Of a DNA stretch of 64,000 nucleotides, positions 35,739 to 45,355 are shown one piece after another. The notes below the pieces were generated by a model. That model was not told the origin of the DNA, ran no database searches, and worked only from the letters and a program-made list of their open reading frames with translations. Position 1 is the first letter of the stretch, and each line of letters opens with the position of its first letter. A program made the position numbers and the translations under genes. Source of the DNA: Bacteroidota bacterium (GTDB lineage: Bacteria > Bacteroidota > Bacteroidia > Cytophagales > Cytophagaceae); NCBI GenBank assembly GCA_023392125.1, contig JAEVZS010000002.1:248001-312000 (forward strand). Direction: 5' to 3'.

Positions 35739-38165
35739 ATGATTCGTTATCAGGGTATTTTGCTTTTGTTTTTTTGCTTTCTGGCGAAGCTTGCAGCTGC
35801 TCAGGAACCTTTTTCTGATACGGCAAACGGAATAAAGCTTGTTCCTTTGAAGATTAACTCCCGTTATAATGATTATTCACCCCTTGTATATGATAACCAG
35901 CTGATTTTTTGCTCGAATAATCGTAATACGCTGATCCCGTATTATTCTCAGGCAACGGGCGAAATGCTTGACCATATTCTGATAACAGATATAAAAGGAG
36001 AAAATCTGTTTTCAGCTCCTCAGCTTTTGCTTAAAAACTTTCCGGCCAGATCTATGCAGGGACCTTCTACAATCAGCAGGGATGGCAAAGTATTGTATTT
36101 CACCGGAAGTTGCATGCTTAATGAACAAGGTTGTGAATCCGGAAAATCAAAAAAGCTGAGGATTTACAAAACAGAATTTGATGATGCGAAGAAACAATGG
36201 AATCCTGTTACTGAGTTCCCTTATAATCTTACGAATTACTCCGTGGGACATCCCGCATTGTCTCCGGATGGAACAGTTATGATATTTGCCTCTAACCAGC
36301 CTGGTGGCTTCGGTAAAAGTGATTTGTACATTACCCGTCAGCAAAATGGCCGCTGGACGAAGCCCAAAAATATGGGACCAGCCATAAATACCAGCAGTAA
36401 TGAGTCATTCCCCTACATAAGTAAAGATAATGTGCTTTATTTTTCTTCTGATCGTCCGGGAGGGCTGGGCAAATTTGATTTATATGCTGCTCCCGGAATA
36501 GGTGATTCGATTCAGAAAAAAGCCACAAATCTGGGAGCGCCGTTTAACTCGGCATTTGATGATTTTGGGTATACAGAAGGACTGGATGAATCCAGCGGAT
36601 ATTTATCATCAAACCGGAAAAACGGGCTGGATGACGATATATACTATTTTACCAGCCTGCATCCGGAATGTGTAGAGCCGGTGGAATATCCTTTTTGCTA
36701 TACATTTTTTGAAGAAGGCACATTGAATGATGAAAGTCTTCCTCTGGTTTATGAGTGGGATCTGGGTGATGGCAACAGAAAAAGAGGCCTTGAGATTAAT
36801 CACTGCTATGAGCGCCCCGGCAACTATATAATCAATCTGAATATAATCGATACCACTACCGGAGTCGTATTTTTTAACGAAGCATCGTATGATTTTGAAG
36901 TCCGGAAACTAACTCAGGCGCATATGGATATCGGTGGCGAAATGCTGGCTGATAAGCTTATGGAGTTTAGGGCAGAGAATGCGAACATACCCAATTGCAG
37001 CCTGACCAGTTATTACTGGGATTTTGGTGACGGAGGACAATCGGAGGGCATTTCTGTCCTGCATGTGTATGAGCGAAACGGTGATTTTGAAGTCGTGCTG
37101 ACTCTAAAGGGAAAAACGTTGGACACCAGAACTGACTGTCAGGCATGTGTTCACCGGAAAATACAAATCGGTCCGAAAGATAAGAAAAATGCGCAGTTGG
37201 CCGGATTGACTGACAGAGCGGCGGAGGCTATAAGAGTCGGTCAGCGTAATATGGGTACGGATAGTCTGACATATAAAGTGGAGCTTATGACTTCCAGATA
37301 TCCTCTGGGAACCGATTCATCTATTTTCAGTGAACTGGCTGTAAATGAATACAAAGATCAGGATATATACAGATATGTAGTCGGTAATGAACGTGATCTG
37401 TCAACTGCTTATCCGCTTTTTGCCGATGTTCGGGAGAAGGGTTTTACGGATGCCCGGATTGTTGCTTTCAAAGGGGGTAAAATTATAACCGGAAAAGACA
37501 CTTCCTCATTCGGAAAAACTTCCGTAACCAGATCATTTACTCAGATTGAAGGTAAGATTATAGATGTTTTCGGAAAGGCTTTATGTGCAGAAATTATTCT
37601 TGAGAATCTGACTACAGGAGAAGAGCTCAGCCGGATATACAGTGATCCTGCCGATGGGAGATTTTATATTATTTTACCCAATGAAGAACTTTATGGCTTT
37701 TTTGCAGAACTGAAAGGGTATTATTCCGTATCGAATTATATTGATTTGCGTAACGAAAAGAGAAATCTTGAGATAAAGAAGGATATAGAGATGGTTTCTA
37801 TTGAAGAAATGAATGATTTAAGTGTTGCCGTGCGTCTTAACAATATATTTTTTGCACCGAATGAATATCGTCTCAAAAAAGAATCCTATCCTGAATTAAA
37901 CCGTTTGGTGAGACTGATCAGAAATGAGCCAGGCGCATCAATTGAAATAGCCGGTCATACTGATAACTCCGGCAATAAGGATTATAATACGGTATTGTCG
38001 GAGAAAAGAGCTACTGCGGTGAAGGAGTATCTTGTATATATGGGTATAGATGCATCCAGAATTATCGTTACCGGATATGGGGACCAGAAGCCTGTTGCAA
38101 GTAATAATTCAGAGCGGGGAAAACTCCTGAACAGACGGGTAGAGTTTAGACTGATTTATAATTAG
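35739..38165 (+). CDS. OmpA-family protein with PD40, PKD and carboxypeptidase-regulatory-like domains
   Basis: An 808-residue envelope protein with a signal peptide (MIRYQGILLLFFCFLAKLAA), WD40-like PD40 beta repeats (about 40-310, with units such as GHPALSPDGTVMIFASN and LYFSSDRPGGLGKFDLY), two PKD domains (about 320-385 and 405-480; YWDFGDGG), a SPOR-like segment (about 510-600), a carboxypeptidase-regulatory-like domain (about 610-690) and a C-terminal OmpA peptidoglycan-binding domain (IEIAGHTDNSGNKDYN, LNRRVEFRLI). The order resembles PorE of the T9SS but lacks its TPRs. It likely anchors the SprF/adhesin assembly to peptidoglycan. The start is the ATG 17 bases after the SprF stop. Confidence 0.9.
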   Translation: MIRYQGILLLFFCFLAKLAAAQEPFSDTANGIKLVPLKINSRYNDYSPLVYDNQLIFCSNNRNTLIPYYSQATGEMLDHILITDIKGENLFSAPQLLLKNFPARSMQGPSTISRDGKVLYFTGSCMLNEQGCESGKSKKLRIYKTEFDDAKKQWNPVTEFPYNLTNYSVGHPALSPDGTVMIFASNQPGGFGKSDLYITRQQNGRWTKPKNMGPAINTSSNESFPYISKDNVLYFSSDRPGGLGKFDLYAAPGIGDSIQKKATNLGAPFNSAFDDFGYTEGLDESSGYLSSNRKNGLDDDIYYFTSLHPECVEPVEYPFCYTFFEEGTLNDESLPLVYEWDLGDGNRKRGLEINHCYERPGNYIINLNIIDTTTGVVFFNEASYDFEVRKLTQAHMDIGGEMLADKLMEFRAENANIPNCSLTSYYWDFGDGGQSEGISVLHVYERNGDFEVVLTLKGKTLDTRTDCQACVHRKIQIGPKDKKNAQLAGLTDRAAEAIRVGQRNMGTDSLTYKVELMTSRYPLGTDSSIFSELAVNEYKDQDIYRYVVGNERDLSTAYPLFADVREKGFTDARIVAFKGGKIITGKDTSSFGKTSVTRSFTQIEGKIIDVFGKALCAEIILENLTTGEELSRIYSDPADGRFYIILPNEELYGFFAELKGYYSVSNYIDLRNEKRNLEIKKDIEMVSIEEMNDLSVAVRLNNIFFAPNEYRLKKESYPELNRLVRLIRNEPGASIEIAGHTDNSGNKDYNTVLSEKRATAVKEYLVYMGIDASRIIVTGYGDQKPVASNNSERGKLLNRRVEFRLIYN

Positions 38166-38180
38166 GAAGGAATTGTATTT

Positions 38181-39152
38181 GTGAGAATTATACTATTATT
38201 GTTAAGTTTGTTTTTGTACCCGCTTATTGGTATCAGGGCACAATCAGTTCCTGCAGCTGAGGAAAATATTCCGTTTCTGGTAACCTTTGGTAATGCGTCG
38301 GAAACGGCGTGGGGAGATGATGACTTTACTCAGACGTTTTTTTTCATTATTCCCCAGACATGGAAGAAGCCTTTCTTTATACGGGTATTTGATCCGGAAA
38401 TCAGTAATACCCATGATGAAATAAACGGCCAGCCTGATTCGGAAACACGATTTACCATTATGGGAGGAAAAGGCGTATATACGCATCCGGATGCATCTCA
38501 TCCTGACCCGATTGGTAATTTCAAAAGCGGAACCACTCTTGCAGAGAAAACCTTTGACAGTCAGCCGAGATATGATAACAAGTGGTATACTTTCGGTCCG
38601 TTCAATCCGGTAGAAGGAGAGCTTGTGAATGAGTTTAAGGGGTATGTTTTTAAAATTGTTGCCGAAGGAATAAAGGGGAATGATGGTAATCTCTATAAGT
38701 ATTTTCTCAGTTCGGATCCCAATGAAAATAAGGTTGTGGAAGGTGCTAATGCTTTTACCTATGAATATTCTTTCAGAATGTGGGACGAGCCGGGAAAGGT
38801 TTCACACATCTATCCGTTTATTAATGAAAAAGTTGTAAGTGTTAAAATTCATACCTTTGACTTTGATCATGACGGTATTGTGCGTATTGTTTCGGTTGCC
38901 AGAAAAGCAGAAGAAGTGACTGTGTCGGGGGATAACAGCTGGTCTTCAAGCGTACATCAGATTTCTGAAAAAGAAAAAAATACCTCCCTGGATATACAGC
39001 TGATTAAAGTAAAAAAGGGAGCCAATAATAATGTGGTTTTTTATATTACAAACCAGTATGGAGAACTATTGCCTTTCTACACCTCTCCTATCGGTGGTGT
39101 TCCTAAATATCCCTACACTATAAAATACAAGTCTTTTGATGGTCCGAAATAA
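38181..39152 (+). CDS. secreted protein of unknown function
   Basis: A 323-residue protein with a signal peptide (first ~20 residues, cleavage near IRAQS). The start is a GTG with an AGGAAGGA ribosome binding site 9 bases upstream. The mature protein is mostly beta strand, has an aromatic-rich segment with a WGDDDF motif early, and a late FDFDHDGI acidic loop that could bind calcium. I do not recognise a domain. Position between the OmpA-type protein and the sensor kinase, with its stop overlapping the kinase start, ties it to the T9SS locus; it may be a ligand or partner for the kinase's propeller, which is speculation. Confidence 0.75.
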   Translation: MRIILLLLSLFLYPLIGIRAQSVPAAEENIPFLVTFGNASETAWGDDDFTQTFFFIIPQTWKKPFFIRVFDPEISNTHDEINGQPDSETRFTIMGGKGVYTHPDASHPDPIGNFKSGTTLAEKTFDSQPRYDNKWYTFGPFNPVEGELVNEFKGYVFKIVAEGIKGNDGNLYKYFLSSDPNENKVVEGANAFTYEYSFRMWDEPGKVSHIYPFINEKVVSVKIHTFDFDHDGIVRIVSVARKAEEVTVSGDNSWSSSVHQISEKEKNTSLDIQLIKVKKGANNNVVFYITNQYGELLPFYTSPIGGVPKYPYTIKYKSFDGPK

Positions 39153-42100
39153 GTCTGTATTGTATTGGTGTATAGCAGTTTTGCTATGGCTTATATGTTG
39201 CTGTTTTTCAGTCAACGGCCAGACCTATAGATTCAGAGTGTATACATACAAAGACGGCCTGCCTCAGGACTATGTGTATGCCCTGGCTCAAAGCCATAAA
39301 GGGAGCCTTCTGATCGGTTCGGGCGATGGACTGGCGCGTTTCAACGGACAGGAGTTTTTTCAGTTTACGTCGCGGGAAGGACTTAATAATAATTTCATAC
39401 AATCTTGTATCACAGCAAGCAACGGACATACCTGGCTCGGGCATTTTGATGGAGGCATAACGCTGTTTAATCAGCAAAACTTTATAGAGTTAAATATCGC
39501 CCATCTTTCCCAGTCTCCGGTAAATGTCCTTTTTGAAAGTAAAGATGGTTCCATATGGGCCGGTACAAAACGTAACGGCCTGATCAGAATTAATGCAGAC
39601 CTTACTGTTCAGGTATACAGTGATCTTGTAGAGGCAGGTATTAATGCAATTCTGGAGCTCCCGTCCGGCATCAGATACCTGGGTACAGAAGAAGGTTTGA
39701 TAAAAATGAGCTATTCCAGCAGTAGTCTGACTGTATTACAAAAAATGCTGGAAGAGGAAAATGTTCAGTGTCTGTATTATCATCATGAAACCGGAGAAAT
39801 ATTTGCGGGAACTTCGGAAAGTGGTCTTCAGGCAATAGACACGGCCGATGGCAGCATAAAATCTGTTCCGGAGTTTGAAGGACACAATATAAATCAGATT
39901 ATTCAGGACAAAGAAGGATATCTGTATATTTCTTCTTATGGAAACGGAGTATATAAATGTCGCTATCATCACCAGAACCTGGTGATGATAGAACATTATA
40001 TGGAAAAGAATGGTCTGCCTGGTAATTATATTAAAAGTCTGTTTGCAGATCGGGAGAATAATATCTGGATGGGGAGCTATGGAAATGGACTTGCTGTTCT
40101 GAATAACCCGATTTTCAGGCTTTATACAAGACAGGATGGTCTTTCGGATAATAATGTAAAGGCTTTGACAACGGATGCCTATGGGACAATATGGACCATT
40201 TCTGATCGTAATATCAGCTATTTGAAAAAATCTGCTTCAGGGTTTAATCATCTTACAGCCAATGCACTGAATTTTCCATTGTCGGGTATAATAGTGCTGG
40301 ATTCTGTATTGTATCTGGGAACGACAGAAGCAGGTGTCTGGCAGCACAATCTGGCAGATGGCTCGCTCAGGCAATGGTTTGGCGGGAAACCCGGCTCACT
40401 GTATAATACGGTCAATCATCTGGTGGCAGACAGAGACAATAATATCTGGATTGCGACTGACGAAGGTGTTTTTCAGACAAATAAAGATTCGGTTATCAGA
40501 GCTTTCACTATTGAGGATGGTCTGGCTCATAACAAAGTGTATTCCCTGTACTGTGATCGTCACAACAGAATATGGTTTGGTACAAGAGGCGGCGGCCTGA
40601 GCATATATGACCGTGGTTCTATCGTCAACTATTCTTCGCCGGTTCCCGGCCGGTCATTTGATATCAGCTGCTTTGTTGAAGATGACTCCGATGGTATGTG
40701 GATCGGAACCTACGGACAGGGATTTTATCTTTTCAGGCATGGGAAGTTTGTGAAACAGTATTCCGATGAAAATGGCCTGAGCTCTCCGTATTGCTATTTT
40801 ATGGCGCTGGATAAGAAAAAACAGCTATGGATCGGGCATAAACAGGGACTTTCGAAGTTTATCCCAGACAAAAAGAAGTTTACTTTTTATGAAAGCAAAG
40901 AGGGTAGTATTCTTGGGGAAATTAATCCGCTGGCAAGCTCGATTGACAGCCACGGCGCGCTGTGGGTAGGAACCAATGTCGGTCTGGTAAATTATAATCC
41001 GGATGCTGATAAGCCCCGATCCGAAGGTCCGATTGTTAATCTGACCGGGATTATGCTGGACTTTAAGGAAGTAGACTGGAGCCTGTATTCTGATAGTGTA
41101 TATGGCTTTGAAAAAATACCGTATAATGTTTTGTTGCCCTATAACAAAAACCACCTGACTTTTAGTGTAATTGGCATTAGTCTCAAACCTGATCCCGAGA
41201 AAATCATATACCAATATAAGCTGGAGGGCTTTGATAAAGCCTGGTCGTTGCCAAGTCATGAACCCTTTGTTACCTACGCCAATACCCCGCCTGGTAAATA
41301 TCAGCTCAGAATAAGAGCCGGAACTAAAAACGGTCTATGGACTGAAATGGCTTCTCCTTTTCAGTTTGAGATCAGAAATCCATTCTGGAAAACCTGGTGG
41401 TTTATTACCCTTTCCGTTGTTTTTGGAGTTGTTTCTGTATATGGCATAGTAAAGTGGAGAACAGAGCGGCTTACGAAACAACGGGAAAAGCTGCGCCAGG
41501 ATAAACTGATTCTTGAAGCAGAGATAAAGCAGCGGATAAGTGCACAGGAAAAGCAAAAGCTTGTTGAAGAAAAGCTAAAGCAGACCAATCAGGAACTTAA
41601 TAATTTTATTTACCGAAGCTCGCATGATTTAAGAGGACCTATATCTACAGTCAAAGGGCTTACCCAGCTGGGCATGATTGAAGTGAGGGATCCGTATGCC
41701 CGCAAGTTTTTTAATATGATTCTTGATCGGACGGTCATTCTTGATACCGTGCTTAAAAATCTGATCAATATTGTTGAAATCATAGAAGGAGATACAAAGA
41801 TCGAAAAAGTTGATTTCAGGAAAATTATCAGAGAAGTGCTGGATGAATTAAAAAAGGATAATCCTCTGGATGATATTAATATACGTATTACGATAGAAGA
41901 CAATCAGATTTTTTACAATGATGCACGACTGGTTCAGACCATTATTTATAATATACTGGAAAACTCTGTTAAATACCGGAAAGCAAATGTAGACAGTCAT
42001 ATCTTTCTGAATGTGTCTGAAAAAGAAAAGGCTTTTGTGATTTCAGTTAGTGATAACGGTATAGGTATAGCGAAAGAGGTTATGCCCAGAATCTATGACA

Positions 42101-42363
42101 TGTTTTACAGGGGAACTGATGAATCCAAGGGATCGGGACTTGGGCTGTATACAGTGAAAAAGATTGTTGAGAAGCTTGGTGGAACAATCTTTATAGAAAG
42201 CAAGCAGCATTACAGCACTACTGCTGTTGTAACGCTGCCGTGTTGCGCAATGTATCAGGAATCGGAAGAGTCGGAAAATATAACCGATATACCCGAAATC
42301 CGGGAAACCATATCCGGAGGGACTGCAATCCCGGATTTGCAGGAAAGTCAGCCGGCTAAATAA
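39139..42363 (+). CDS. reg_prop beta-propeller sensor histidine kinase
   Basis: A 1,074-residue membrane sensor with a signal/TM segment at 5-25, a periplasmic two-propeller region of reg_prop repeats (about 25-630; units such as DNNIWIATDEGVF and GLPGNYIKSLFADRENNIWMG), a Y_Y_Y domain (about 690-750), one TM at about 753-773, a coiled coil, HisKA with phospho-acceptor H829 (YRSSHDLRGP) and a HATPase domain with N-box (YNILENSVKYRK), G1 (DNGIGI) and G2 (GSGLGLYTVKKI). It has no receiver or AraC-type HTH, so it is not a full hybrid HTCS; a partner regulator is not in the window. It overlaps the preceding gene by 14 bases, making it the last gene of locus B. Its 3' end overlaps the convergent L,D-transpeptidase gene by 16 bases. 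Confidence 0.93.
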   Translation: MVRNKSVLYWCIAVLLWLICCCFSVNGQTYRFRVYTYKDGLPQDYVYALAQSHKGSLLIGSGDGLARFNGQEFFQFTSREGLNNNFIQSCITASNGHTWLGHFDGGITLFNQQNFIELNIAHLSQSPVNVLFESKDGSIWAGTKRNGLIRINADLTVQVYSDLVEAGINAILELPSGIRYLGTEEGLIKMSYSSSSLTVLQKMLEEENVQCLYYHHETGEIFAGTSESGLQAIDTADGSIKSVPEFEGHNINQIIQDKEGYLYISSYGNGVYKCRYHHQNLVMIEHYMEKNGLPGNYIKSLFADRENNIWMGSYGNGLAVLNNPIFRLYTRQDGLSDNNVKALTTDAYGTIWTISDRNISYLKKSASGFNHLTANALNFPLSGIIVLDSVLYLGTTEAGVWQHNLADGSLRQWFGGKPGSLYNTVNHLVADRDNNIWIATDEGVFQTNKDSVIRAFTIEDGLAHNKVYSLYCDRHNRIWFGTRGGGLSIYDRGSIVNYSSPVPGRSFDISCFVEDDSDGMWIGTYGQGFYLFRHGKFVKQYSDENGLSSPYCYFMALDKKKQLWIGHKQGLSKFIPDKKKFTFYESKEGSILGEINPLASSIDSHGALWVGTNVGLVNYNPDADKPRSEGPIVNLTGIMLDFKEVDWSLYSDSVYGFEKIPYNVLLPYNKNHLTFSVIGISLKPDPEKIIYQYKLEGFDKAWSLPSHEPFVTYANTPPGKYQLRIRAGTKNGLWTEMASPFQFEIRNPFWKTWWFITLSVVFGVVSVYGIVKWRTERLTKQREKLRQDKLILEAEIKQRISAQEKQKLVEEKLKQTNQELNNFIYRSSHDLRGPISTVKGLTQLGMIEVRDPYARKFFNMILDRTVILDTVLKNLINIVEIIEGDTKIEKVDFRKIIREVLDELKKDNPLDDINIRITIEDNQIFYNDARLVQTIIYNILENSVKYRKANVDSHIFLNVSEKEKAFVISVSDNGIGIAKEVMPRIYDMFYRGTDESKGSGLGLYTVKKIVEKLGGTIFIESKQHYSTTAVVTLPCCAMYQESEESENITDIPEIRETISGGTAIPDLQESQPAK
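42296..42338. repeat. inverted repeat at the end of the kinase gene
   Basis: AAATCCGGGA and TCCCGGATTT are perfect 10-base arms 23 bases apart, inside the last codons of the kinase and just before the overlap with the convergent gene. It may slow or end transcription from the opposite strand, or reflect coding chance. Confidence 0.3.
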
Positions 42364-43067
42364 TCGGACTGATAATTCCTGCAGCTGCCGCTGATAAATA
42401 ACAGACTTCCGCCTTTTATCAGGTCAATAATCTCCTTGTTTTCCGAAACAGGGACAGCCGGACAACCGTGGCTCCTTCCAAGCCGTCCGTATTGTTTAAT
42501 AAAATCGTCACTTACATAACTGGCTCCGTGTAGTACAATGGCTCTTTGCCGGGCGTTGTCATTAAAGCCGGTATCCATACCATCCAGCCGGAGCGATAAT
42601 CCGTGTTTGCCGTGATACGTTTGGCCGGTCACATAAAAACCCAGACTGGACTGATAGGAATTGGCTATGTTGGAGAAAGAAGTGGCATAGTTATTCCCCG
42701 AATTTTTCCCGTGGGCAACATACGTTCGTTTTAGAATTTTTGCCTGTGCCACATCTATAACCCACATTCGCTTTTCAGTTCCGGGTTTTTCCATATCGAT
42801 CAGGGTGATCACATCTTTTGCAATTATACCGGTATTTTTCAGATTCAGATAGCCTTTCATCCCTTTTTCCAGAAGAGAATAAGGAATTTCAGAATCAGCT
42901 TCCTGAAGTTTGTTGTGCAGATCCCGAATCAGTTTTGTACCTGCAATCTTTCCTGTTAGTGTATTTGTGCTGACTTCCGGAGTGTGTGGCTGAGATATAA
43001 CAGCATGGCTACCACTTTGAATAGCAATGAGACTTGCTGTCAGAAATAAGATCAGAATATGACGCAT
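42348..43067 (-). CDS. murein L,D-transpeptidase catalytic domain protein (YkuD_2-like)
   Basis: A 239-residue secreted protein with an N-terminal signal (MRHILILFLTASLIAIQSGS) and a catalytic domain carrying HGKHGLSLRLDG and the active-site motif GRSHGCPAVP (H200, C202), the SHGC motif of L,D-transpeptidases with the Bacteroidota-type PAV continuation. It should act on peptidoglycan cross-links in the periplasm. It is convergent with the kinase gene (16-base overlap), and 79 bases separate it from the subtilisin-like gene upstream. Confidence 0.85.
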   Translation of the reverse strand: MRHILILFLTASLIAIQSGSHAVISQPHTPEVSTNTLTGKIAGTKLIRDLHNKLQEADSEIPYSLLEKGMKGYLNLKNTGIIAKDVITLIDMEKPGTEKRMWVIDVAQAKILKRTYVAHGKNSGNNYATSFSNIANSYQSSLGFYVTGQTYHGKHGLSLRLDGMDTGFNDNARQRAIVLHGASYVSDDFIKQYGRLGRSHGCPAVPVSENKEIIDLIKGGSLLFISGSCRNYQSDYLAG

Positions 43068-43146
43068 GAATGTTTTGAAAGAGACTAATACCCCAACAGC
43101 TTGCTGTATGGTATGGTTCCCGCTGCTTAAGAAGGCCGGGAACAGG

Positions 43147-44733
43147 CTATTTTTTTATGATGATTTGGCGTAAGACAGTGTCGTCTTTATCTATACTGAC
43201 AATATATGCCCCGGAAGCCAGTGTTGAGACATCAAGTGACTGGGTATTAGTCAGAGTAGTATTAACAACATTTTTTCCGCTCAGATCGGTAATAGTCAGA
43301 GTAAAGGAAGTGAAAGGCAGATTGATAAAATAAATAAAATCGGTTACCGGATTACTGACAAGCAACGTTCGTTTATCGGAAGCTTGTATCCCTGTTGTTC
43401 TTTTGTATACAGGGATTCCATACCCCATATTATTGTCTGGGTTAGCAGCCTGTGAGCCGGACTCTTTGATTTTTTGTAAAAGTTCGAGATTAGTCAATTC
43501 AGGCTGATGCTGCCAGAGGTTGGCGGCAAATCCGCTAATCAAAGGAGCTGAGTAGGATGTTCCGTTGACACTGACCAGATTGCCGGCAGGAGATATAGCC
43601 AGTGTTCCCTGTCCGGTGGCTACCACATCAGGTTTGATCCGGCCATCAGCGGAAGGTCCCCGGCTGCTTGTGCTGTAAAACTGCCCGTTACGATTGACTG
43701 CTCCTACAGCCAGGACATGGTGTCCATCAGCCGGAGCGATCAGATATCTCCAGGGTAAATTGCCTTCATTGCCAATACTGCTTACGATGAGCATGCCTTT
43801 TGAAAATGCTTTTTCCGCAGCCCATGTAATAAGTGTCGTCTCCCCGTTCATATCTTCATAGGAATAATTTTGGGCGGGATTGTCAAATGTATTGTAGCCA
43901 AGAGAACTTGTTAGTATATCTGCTCCCAGACTATCGGATAACTCTGCCGCAAGAAGCCAGTAAAATTCTTCCTTGCTTGACTCATGGGAGACATCTTCTG
44001 TTCGCAACAGGATATAAGCGGCTTCAAATGCGGCTCCTATAAGTGTTCCGGGAGCGTAGGCTGCTATTATGGAAAGAACATGGGTACCATGCTCATGATC
44101 ATTGTATACATTTGGTTCGTTTGAAGGAAAATCATAGGTTGCAAGAATTGCGTCAGAATCAACTAAATGCTGAAGAGCCCCTATTTTGTCTGCATTTTTA
44201 AAACCAGCGTCCAGAACTGCAATTACTATTCCCTGACCGGTCAGGCCTTCCGAATGCATTTGGGGGATATGATGCAATTGCAGTTGTTGTTCTGAAGTGC
44301 CATAATCGTGTATTGGCTGGAGGGTGTGTCGGGATTCCTGCCGGGATATACCGCCATATCGCTTATCCGCAGCATCAATATGTCGTACGAAAGAACAGGA
44401 AGAGATTCGGGATAGTTGTTCAGGCGAAGCCTGTACGAGGCATGCATTGAGCCATTTGGAGGAGTATATTACCTCGATTCCCTCAAGCCTGAGTGAGTCG
44501 AGATATAGATTACTTACCGGAAGATCTTCTTCTGTGACCGGGATATGTTGTCGTAATCTTCTGTCAATACTTTTTTCCGAAAGAAAGTTTTCAGGAGCGG
44601 CTGTGGTGTATGAATTGTGTTTTTTATCAGTAAAATAGACAATGTATTCCTGCTGGGCAAAAGCCGGCAAACAGAACAAAAGCAGCAGATTAGCGAGAGC
44701 TGTATAAATATTCCCTGGTATAAAAGTTAACAC
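43147..44733 (-). CDS. subtilisin-like S8 serine peptidase with T9SS type A sorting domain
   Basis: A 528-residue secreted peptidase with a signal peptide (cleavage near FAQ), a propeptide region (about 25-150) and an S8 domain with an intact triad: D175 (IAVLDAGF), H215 (DHEHGTHV) and S393 (NGTSYSAP). The C-terminal about 75 residues form a type A T9SS sorting domain (LLVSNPVTDFIYFI, ITDLSGKNVV). The start is a GTG overlapping the end of the lipoprotein gene by 44 bases. It is expected to be released or attached at the cell surface. The substrate is unknown. Confidence 0.9.
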   Translation of the reverse strand: MLTFIPGNIYTALANLLLLFCLPAFAQQEYIVYFTDKKHNSYTTAAPENFLSEKSIDRRLRQHIPVTEEDLPVSNLYLDSLRLEGIEVIYSSKWLNACLVQASPEQLSRISSCSFVRHIDAADKRYGGISRQESRHTLQPIHDYGTSEQQLQLHHIPQMHSEGLTGQGIVIAVLDAGFKNADKIGALQHLVDSDAILATYDFPSNEPNVYNDHEHGTHVLSIIAAYAPGTLIGAAFEAAYILLRTEDVSHESSKEEFYWLLAAELSDSLGADILTSSLGYNTFDNPAQNYSYEDMNGETTLITWAAEKAFSKGMLIVSSIGNEGNLPWRYLIAPADGHHVLAVGAVNRNGQFYSTSSRGPSADGRIKPDVVATGQGTLAISPAGNLVSVNGTSYSAPLISGFAANLWQHQPELTNLELLQKIKESGSQAANPDNNMGYGIPVYKRTTGIQASDKRTLLVSNPVTDFIYFINLPFTSFTLTITDLSGKNVVNTTLTNTQSLDVSTLASGAYIVSIDKDDTVLRQIIIKK

Positions 44734-45355
44734 TTGTGGTATCTCCGGATGAAAAATCTAGTGAAAGTATTTCTGAATAGGCATAAATTAAACCTGTGTT
44801 ACGGGCATACACTTCAAATTGTTTGTTCCTTTGTATACGATTGGTTGTATCCATTGCCTGTTCTACGACAATAGCAGACGGATAGGATTGATTGTTCAGA
44901 GTATATCCCTTATTTACGTTTTTCATGGTATAAAAAACGTCCGGATCAGTGTTGAAGGAATTACTGTTCCAGCGCTTGCCTTCTTTGGGCGGAAAAACCA
45001 GCTTTACAACCGGTTTGTTGTTTACAGTATGTATTAACTGGTTATTTGCAAGTCGGACAGATTGTACAGTATCCGGTGTATCCGGCCACGCATCTCCGGA
45101 AGACGCGCGGATGAATTTTTCAAGAACATATATCTGCTGCTCTCCTTCTGTGTAGCTTTTGGAAGTTAACTCCAGCATTTCATAAGAAAACAATGAATCC
45201 TGCAGAGCATTTTTTATGCGGCCTGATACTTTGTAGACATTGTAGGAAGATACCTGCAACGGATAGTAATCGTACCCTGCAGAAGGTTTCACAGAATCCT
45301 GCTTATTGCAGGCAAAAAGGCATATCCCGGTCAGAAAAAGTATATATTTATTCAT
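44690..45355 (-). CDS. lipoprotein of unknown function
   Basis: A 221-residue lipoprotein with a short type II signal peptide (MNKYILFLTGICLFAC, lipobox LFAC) and a beta-rich mature part with no recognised domain; the first half contains YDYYPLQVSSYNVYKV, typical of small beta-sandwich lipoproteins in Bacteroidota. The ATG at 45353-45355 overlaps the mnmA stop by 8 bases, so the gene is coupled to mnmA and to the following S8 peptidase gene. Confidence 0.78.
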   Translation of the reverse strand: MNKYILFLTGICLFACNKQDSVKPSAGYDYYPLQVSSYNVYKVSGRIKNALQDSLFSYEMLELTSKSYTEGEQQIYVLEKFIRASSGDAWPDTPDTVQSVRLANNQLIHTVNNKPVVKLVFPPKEGKRWNSNSFNTDPDVFYTMKNVNKGYTLNNQSYPSAIVVEQAMDTTNRIQRNKQFEVYARNTGLIYAYSEILSLDFSSGDTTSVNFYTREYLYSSR

